Assembly: GCA_003485015.1 (NCBI GenBank)
Contig: DNCN01000076.1
Location: 1-9,679 of the forward strand
DNA: 9,679 nucleotides
DNA from: a bacterium
GTDB taxonomy: Bacteria > UBA9089
Reading direction: 5' to 3'
Numbering within the stretch: the first letter of the stretch is position 1; the number at the start of each line of letters is the position of its first letter. The notes under the pieces were generated by a model that made no database searches, was not told where the DNA came from, and saw only the letters and a list, made by a program, of their open reading frames with translations. Position numbers and translations under genes: made by a program. Below, one piece after another: positions 5,967 to 9,679 of the stretch.

Positions 5967-7181
5967 TTAGAATATTTCTCTTTCGCAAGATTTAATTGCT
6001 TTATCTATCTCTTGGGTTAGAGGAGCTGGAAGTCCCATAATCCCCACATCCATAAATCCTCGAACGATGGTAGCTATAGCCTCACTGCCTGATAACCCCT
6101 TGGCCATCAAATATTCGATCTCCTCCTGGGCAATCTTGCCCACCGCCGCCTCGTGACTCATATCCACACCAGCCACTCTACCCTCCAATTCTGGAATCGC
6201 ATGGATGACGCCATCTTTAAGAATGAGTCCCCGACATTCAAGATGGGCCTTAACCTCTGGAATCTCGCCTATAAGATGCCCTCGAGCTATAATCTTTCCC
6301 CCACTGGAGATAGTTCGAGCCAATATCTCAGCCCGGGTGCAATGAGCAGAGAGATAAACCCGAGAGCCAACGTCCAGATAGGAATTGGTGTGGGCATAAA
6401 GAATAGAGTTATATCGCGCCATAGCCCCTTGCCCCACTAACTTAGTTGTAGGATACATCTGTAAAGACTTAACCGGTTTTAGGCAGATGTAGTTGGAGAG
6501 AAAGACCCCCTCTTCTTCAACCACACTCGTTGTCCTAGGTCTTACCACCACCTCCTCAGCCCAGGAGTGGATCATAGTAAAACTCACCTTTGCCCGAGGT
6601 TTAATATAAAATTCACTGACACCAACATGGAGGCTTCCCTTAACATGCCTCGCCGTGGCACAACCAGTGATAATGTCGAGCTTCGAGCCTTCTTCGGCAA
6701 TGATCACATTATGCACATACTGCGCAAGTCCTTCTCTACCTATAAATAGACAAGCCTGAAGGGGAAGGGTTGTCTCTACCCCCGGTAGGGCACGGATAAA
6801 GTAGCCATGATGGGGTCTACTCTGGACTGTAGCAGTATATTTATCGGTATCGACTGGTACGGCCTTCCAAAAGTAATCCCTTAACCAATCATACTTTTCA
6901 AGGGCCAAGGTAATATCCATAATCTCTAAACCTTCCTGGTGTGAACCTTCATGAATGACCGAATGGTCCATCTGCACAAAGGTCCCTGAGCGGCCTTCTT
7001 CACTGGCCTCAATGCCAACTTCTCTCATCCTGAGTCTATCCTCTTCATCTAAAGAAGATAGCTCCTCCTGGTAGGTCCGTTCTTCGGTAGTCTCGCAATA
7101 CTCAGAGACGTTGATGTCTTCTCCCAAGGGCGCTTGTTTTGAGAGGACCACAGAGGCTAACTCGTCAGATCTTTCCATCAT
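5967..7181 (-). CDS. smsB: SufB/SufD-like Fe-S scaffold, SmsB type
   Basis: This is the scaffold half of a two-gene minimal SUF system. In two-subunit SUF systems, SufB and SufD form a heterodimer on the SufC ATPase. Here one 404-residue protein would form a homodimer, and no separate SufD is present. The N-terminal region (1-75) is acidic and helical, ending GTFVQMDHSVIH. The core from about 105 to 330 is a beta-helix. The C-terminal block (312-375) holds HLECRGLILKDG with Cys316, aligning with the essential E. coli SufB Cys405. It then has SHEAAVGKI, with Glu344 in the place of the conserved glutamate, and a helical end that docks to SufC. The first ATG (7181) shares a base with the smsC stop. 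The second ATG (7178) is better spaced from AGGAG and may be the true start. Assignment as SufB/D is firm; the Sms label depends on the two-gene layout. Confidence 0.92.
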   Translation of the reverse strand: MMERSDELASVVLSKQAPLGEDINVSEYCETTEERTYQEELSSLDEEDRLRMREVGIEASEEGRSGTFVQMDHSVIHEGSHQEGLEIMDITLALEKYDWLRDYFWKAVPVDTDKYTATVQSRPHHGYFIRALPGVETTLPLQACLFIGREGLAQYVHNVIIAEEGSKLDIITGCATARHVKGSLHVGVSEFYIKPRAKVSFTMIHSWAEEVVVRPRTTSVVEEEGVFLSNYICLKPVKSLQMYPTTKLVGQGAMARYNSILYAHTNSYLDVGSRVYLSAHCTRAEILARTISSGGKIIARGHLIGEIPEVKAHLECRGLILKDGVIHAIPELEGRVAGVDMSHEAAVGKIAQEEIEYLMAKGLSGSEAIATIVRGFMDVGIMGLPAPLTQEIDKAIKSCEREIF

Positions 7182-7903
7182 TATCTCCTACAGATCGTGC
7201 ATGCCTCATACCCTCTTCTTCTGATATCCTCTAATATCTCTCGTGGATTCCCCTGACAGCCGATTTGACCATCAAAAAGGACATACCCCTTATCAGCTTC
7301 CAGGTAATCGAGGATGTGGCCGGTATGAGTGATAATTAGGCCCGCCTTTTTTCTCTTGCGGTGAAGGTACTTCTCCAAAAGTTTATTGATTACCTTTCCC
7401 ACTAAGGCGATATTCTCCAGATCTACCCCGCTCTCGGGTTCATCCAGCAAGACTAAGTCTGGGGATTGAGCCAGAAGCTGGAGGAGTTCGGATCGCTTTA
7501 TCTCTCCACCAGAGAATCCCAGGTTTATATCCCGATCCAAAAACTCTATCAAGTCGAGTTGATGAGCCAATTCCTTTGCATCAGCTTGGCCATCTGAGGC
7601 AATCTCTACCATCTGTCTAGTCTTTACTCCTCTTACTACCGGCGGACGCTGCATAGAGATACCGATACCTCTCTTAGCCCGTTCGTTGATGGGCAGATCA
7701 TTGATCACTTCACCCTTAAAGACTATCTCTCCTTTAGTAACCTGGTAGTTAGAGAAGCCCATCAGGGCAAGAAGCAGGGAGGTCTTGCCACCTCCATTGG
7801 GTCCAAAGAGAATGCAGGTCTCCCCTTCCCTTATCTCTATATCTATCCCTTTTAGAATCTCTCTACCCGCAACCTCAACATGGAGATCTCTGACCGTTAG
7901 CAT
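7181..7903 (-). CDS. smsC: SufC-like ABC ATPase, SmsC type
   Basis: This cytoplasmic ABC ATPase powers cluster assembly on the SufB-like scaffold. The 240 residues contain Walker A GPNGGGKT (34-41), the Q-loop glutamine in SMQRPP (Gln85), the signature FSGGE (130-134), Walker B LVLLDEPE (150-157), the D-loop SGVD and the switch histidine in THTGH (His193). All catalytic elements are intact. The frame remains open to 7999, but the ATG at 7903 has AAAGGAGG at 7910-7917 with six bases of spacing, and MLTVRDLHVEVAG is how this family begins. The extra 32 residues of the longer frame are an arginine-rich shadow of the regulator gene. It overlaps the regulator by seven bases. The protein ends in CTIC (235-238), an uncommon C-terminal CxxC. 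Confidence 0.95.
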   Translation of the reverse strand: MLTVRDLHVEVAGREILKGIDIEIREGETCILFGPNGGGKTSLLLALMGFSNYQVTKGEIVFKGEVINDLPINERAKRGIGISMQRPPVVRGVKTRQMVEIASDGQADAKELAHQLDLIEFLDRDINLGFSGGEIKRSELLQLLAQSPDLVLLDEPESGVDLENIALVGKVINKLLEKYLHRKRKKAGLIITHTGHILDYLEADKGYVLFDGQIGCQGNPREILEDIRRRGYEACTICRR

Positions 7904-8322
7904 CCGTCTCCTCCTTTGGCTAAGTCTTCTAAGGTGGTTGAATCTAAAACTTCGCCAATCTTTTCGTTCACCTTCTCCCAGAAGGGCTTTGTCAGACACT
8001 CTTTACTCCTTGAACACTCTTTGATTCCCTCTCCCTCTCGATCTAAGCAGATTACTGGAGTCAAAGGCCTTTCCACGGTTCGAATGATATCTCCAACGGT
8101 GATACTTCCAGCTGGTTTGGCCAAGAGATAACCTCCCTGGGATCCACGGACACTTTTAAGGAGTCCAGCCTTCTTCAACCTAATGAATAGCTGTTCTATA
8201 TAATCGGAAGAAAGCCCCTGCCTCTGGCAAATCTCTGTGATTGAGATAGGCCTTCCATTAGAATGGGAGGCTAAATCGACCACTGCCCTTAGGGCATATC
8301 TACTTTTGGTGGAGAATCTCAT
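7897..8322 (-). CDS. Rrf2/IscR-like transcriptional regulator
   Basis: This 141-residue DNA-binding protein is the first gene of the minus-strand run. It begins MRFSTKSRYALRAVVDLA, the usual start of the Rrf2 family. A winged helix-turn-helix follows (about 27-70), with its recognition helix in LSSDYIEQLFIRLKKAGL and wing in SVRGSQGGYLLAKP. Three cysteines (Cys92, Cys103, Cys109) lie in the loop where IscR, NsrR and RsrR bind an Fe-S cluster, so it probably senses cluster status or oxidative/nitrosative stress. The spacing, ten then five residues, differs from E. coli IscR (five and five) but is in the family's range. Cys32 and a C-terminal Cys141 are extra. The ATG has only a weak ribosome site. 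The overlapping smsC and the operator-like site upstream suggest autoregulation of the whole run. Confidence 0.93.
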   Translation of the reverse strand: MRFSTKSRYALRAVVDLASHSNGRPISITEICQRQGLSSDYIEQLFIRLKKAGLLKSVRGSQGGYLLAKPAGSITVGDIIRTVERPLTPVICLDREGEGIKECSRSKECLTKPFWEKVNEKIGEVLDSTTLEDLAKGGDGC

Positions 8323-8365
8323 CTTGTCTTAAGTTTCTAAATAGGATAATCTTTTATATCGGGTT

Positions 8366-8394
8366 ATGGTATCGTATACGACTATTTCTGTCAA
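8366..8394 (-). promoter_or_regulatory. sigma-70-type promoter of the sulfur gene run
   Basis: On the minus strand TTGACA (8394-8389) is a perfect -35 element. After exactly 17 bases comes TACCAT (8371-8366), matching the -10 consensus at four of six positions including the key first TA and final T. The regulator ATG lies 43 bases further on. This is the only good promoter seen for the seven-gene run. Confidence 0.65.
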
Positions 8395-8398
8395 GTAT
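8374..8398 (-). promoter_or_regulatory. IscR type 1-like operator over the -35 box
   Basis: Reading the minus strand from 8398, the site begins ATACTTGAC, has an A-rich centre and continues with TAGTCG. By my count it agrees with the E. coli IscR type 1 consensus, as I remember it, at 21 of 25 positions. The left half is complete and the right half carries most of the mismatches. It covers the -35 hexamer and half the spacer, the normal place for repression by an Rrf2 regulator. A perfect 10-base palindrome, TCGTATACGA, overlaps its end at 8372-8381. Confidence 0.6.
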
Positions 8399-8412
8399 TA
8401 TCTTGAAAAGAA

Positions 8413-8441
8413 TTGACAGGGGGGGCAAAAACTGGTAAGCT
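8413..8441 (+). promoter_or_regulatory. divergent promoter for the cobD-like gene
   Basis: TTGACA (8413-8418) is followed after 17 bases by TAAGCT (8436-8441), preceded by TGG so that it forms an extended -10. Seven G residues in a row (8419-8425) lie just after the -35. It is back to back with the regulator promoter, the two -35 boxes being 18 bases apart, so the IscR-like site could influence both. Confidence 0.5.
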
Positions 8442-8549
8442 ACAGCACCTAAAAGGAGGTCTCTTTTCTATCTTTCTTGTAATACCAAGTGTTTTCTTCC
8501 TTGGTTAATTAATACCCCGATGAAGAATCGAAGAGAATAGCAGGGCGAG
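8442..8549 (+). other. untranslated leader before the cobD-like gene
   Basis: About 100 bases separate the proposed promoter from the start codon. The leader holds a strong Shine-Dalgarno-like AAAAGGAGGT (8451-8460) with no usable start codon after it. It also has a hairpin, ACCAAG (8484-8489) with CTTGGT (8500-8505), and a six-codon frame ATG to TAG at 8520-8540. No B12-box (GCCACTG-like) is present, so I do not see a cobalamin riboswitch. Confidence 0.4.
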
Positions 8550-9629
8550 ATGTTATCTGGTCATGGTGGTCACATCCAGAAGATCATAGATTCTTACCAA
8601 ATTCCTCCGGGGGAGATCATCGACTTTAGTAGTAACATCAATCCTCTTGGGCCTTGGCCAAGGATAAAGGAGATTATTAAGAAATCTTGCGATGCGATCA
8701 CTTGTTATCCCGATCCAGAATCGCAATCGGCAAGGATTGTCTTGGCTAAATACTTAGGAGTTAATGAAGAGAATATCTTGCTTGGTAATGGCTCAACTGA
8801 ATTTATCTATCTAATCCCTCAAGCGCTCAGGTGTTCCCTGGCACTCATCTACTGCCCGACATTCTCCGAATATGCTTTTAGTCTAAAGCTCTCAAAGATA
8901 AAGACACACTCTCTCTTTGCCCGCGAAAAGGAACAATTCCACATAGATATTAAAAAGATCAAAGACCATTTACCACGCCCAGATATGATTATCTTGGTCA
9001 ACCCCAATAATCCCACTGGATATCTCCTTAAAAGGGATGAATTGACCAACCTCCTTAACTTTTCTTTAAATACCAAGACCTGTCTTCTAATTGATGAGAC
9101 GTTCATCGAATTTGTTGGCGACCCAAGCAGGTTCTCTTTGGTAAAAGAGGTAGTCAATCATAAGTACCTTTTGATTTTAAGGAGTTTCACTAAGTTCTTC
9201 AGTCTACCAGGATTGAGGATCGGTTATTTGGTTGCCCATAAAGACCTAATCCGAAAGATAGCCCCATTCCAACCCACCTGGTCAGTGAATTCCCTCGTCC
9301 AACAAGTAGTAAGAGAAGAGTTGTTCAACCCAAACTTCATCAAGAAGACAAGAGAGTGGGTAGAGAAGGAGAAGGACTTCCTGTTCGCCCAGTTTAAAGA
9401 GATCAAAGATATCCACCCTTACTATTCCTCAGCAAACTTCATCCTCTGTAAGATATTAAATAAGAGGTTTGAGGCTAAGTCTTTATTCTTGCACCTTTTA
9501 AAGGATAGGATTATCATCCGGGATTGTAGCAACTTCAAGGGATTGAACCCCTATTTCTTCAGAGTGGCAGTAAAGAGAAGAAAGGACAACCTATGCTTAG
9601 TCAACTCTCTGAAGAAGATTCTAACCTGA
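8550..9629 (+). CDS. cobD: CobD-like L-threonine-O-3-phosphate decarboxylase
   Basis: CobD is a PLP enzyme of the aspartate aminotransferase fold that decarboxylates threonine phosphate to aminopropanol phosphate, the linker between the corrin ring and lower ligand of cobalamin. The N terminus HGGHIQKIIDSYQIPPGEII and DFSSNINPLG (25-34) are the marks that separate CobD from its close relative histidinol-phosphate aminotransferase. PLP-fold residues are intact: VNPNNPTG (150-157), Asp182 in IDETFIEF, the Schiff-base lysine Lys215 in SFTKFF, LPGLRIGY (219-226), and a substrate-binding arginine in FRVAV (Arg338). Length (359) is normal. The start has only AGGG four bases upstream, a weak site. 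It is divergent from the sulfur genes with no other cobalamin gene in view. A HisC function or dual role is the main alternative. Confidence 0.85.
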   Translation: MLSGHGGHIQKIIDSYQIPPGEIIDFSSNINPLGPWPRIKEIIKKSCDAITCYPDPESQSARIVLAKYLGVNEENILLGNGSTEFIYLIPQALRCSLALIYCPTFSEYAFSLKLSKIKTHSLFAREKEQFHIDIKKIKDHLPRPDMIILVNPNNPTGYLLKRDELTNLLNFSLNTKTCLLIDETFIEFVGDPSRFSLVKEVVNHKYLLILRSFTKFFSLPGLRIGYLVAHKDLIRKIAPFQPTWSVNSLVQQVVREELFNPNFIKKTREWVEKEKDFLFAQFKEIKDIHPYYSSANFILCKILNKRFEAKSLFLHLLKDRIIIRDCSNFKGLNPYFFRVAVKRRKDNLCLVNSLKKILT

Positions 9630-9659
9630 CCTCCTCTGGTGGTATATTTAAAAAAAAAA
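9629..9659. other. imperfect inverted repeat and A10 tract after cobD
   Basis: ACCTCC and GGTGGT (9629-9643) pair at five of six positions around a three-base loop. A run of ten A residues follows at 9650-9659. There is no T tract on the plus strand, so it is not a convincing terminator for cobD. The rest of the window (to 9679) is AT-rich with nothing recognisable. Confidence 0.25.
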
Positions 9660-9679
9660 TTTGGCGATTATAAACCATT

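Noticed and set aside
7904..7999. N-terminal extension of the SmsC ATPase
   Set aside because: Arginine-rich, reads through the regulator gene in another frame, and the ATG at 7903 has an excellent ribosome site and the family's usual start.
7785..8131. Plus-strand frames opposite smsC and the regulator
   Set aside because: Low-complexity antisense translations without starts supported by ribosome sites.
8461..8508. Hydrophobic leader peptide after the strong Shine-Dalgarno site at 8451-8460
   Set aside because: The frame reads LFSIFLVIPSVFFLG then stop, but has no ATG, GTG or TTG in frame after the ribosome site.
8442..8549. Cobalamin riboswitch before cobD
   Set aside because: No B12-box is visible and the leader is much shorter than known cobalamin aptamers.

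Overview
The window is a gene-dense stretch of a bacterial genome, about 44% GC by eye. Genes have clear Shine-Dalgarno sites and sigma-70-like promoters, and many overlap by a few bases. The gene content points to a strict anaerobe living with free sulfide: a two-gene minimal SUF (SmsC/SmsB) Fe-S system, a THI4 thiazole synthase lacking the sulfur-donor cysteine, and the HcyBio (DUF39) plus NIL-ferredoxin homocysteine pair known from methanogens and sulfate reducers. I cannot name the phylum. A deep-branching or uncultured anaerobic lineage fits, and some of these genes may have an archaeal history.

Layout. At 1-174 is a leader rich in short tandem duplications and a 15-base inverted repeat, upstream of gdhA (NADP-type glutamate dehydrogenase, plus strand, 175-1512). 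A possible 40-residue membrane peptide (1626-1748) then overlaps a YcxB-like two-helix membrane protein (to 2275). From 8322 down to 2317 lies a minus-strand run of seven genes: an Rrf2/IscR-like regulator, smsC, smsB, thi4, the HcyBio protein, the NIL-ferredoxin and mnmA. The first four junctions and the HcyBio/NIL-Fd junction overlap or nearly touch; the thi4/HcyBio and NIL-Fd/mnmA gaps are only 79 and 71 bases (71 measured to the GTG start of mnmA). Divergent from this run, on the plus strand, is a CobD-like threonine-phosphate decarboxylase (8550-9629).

How the genes fit together. Each enzyme in the minus-strand run puts sulfur into a product: Fe-S clusters (SmsCB), the thiamin thiazole (Thi4), homocysteine (HcyBio plus NIL-Fd) and 2-thiouridine in tRNA (MnmA). 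No cysteine desulfurase is present in the window. The Rrf2 promoter carries a match to an IscR type 1 operator lying over a perfect TTGACA -35 box. The simplest reading is a sulfide-fed sulfur-incorporation operon controlled by Fe-S status through its first gene. Single-gene functions rest on clear motifs; the operon-level reading is inference.
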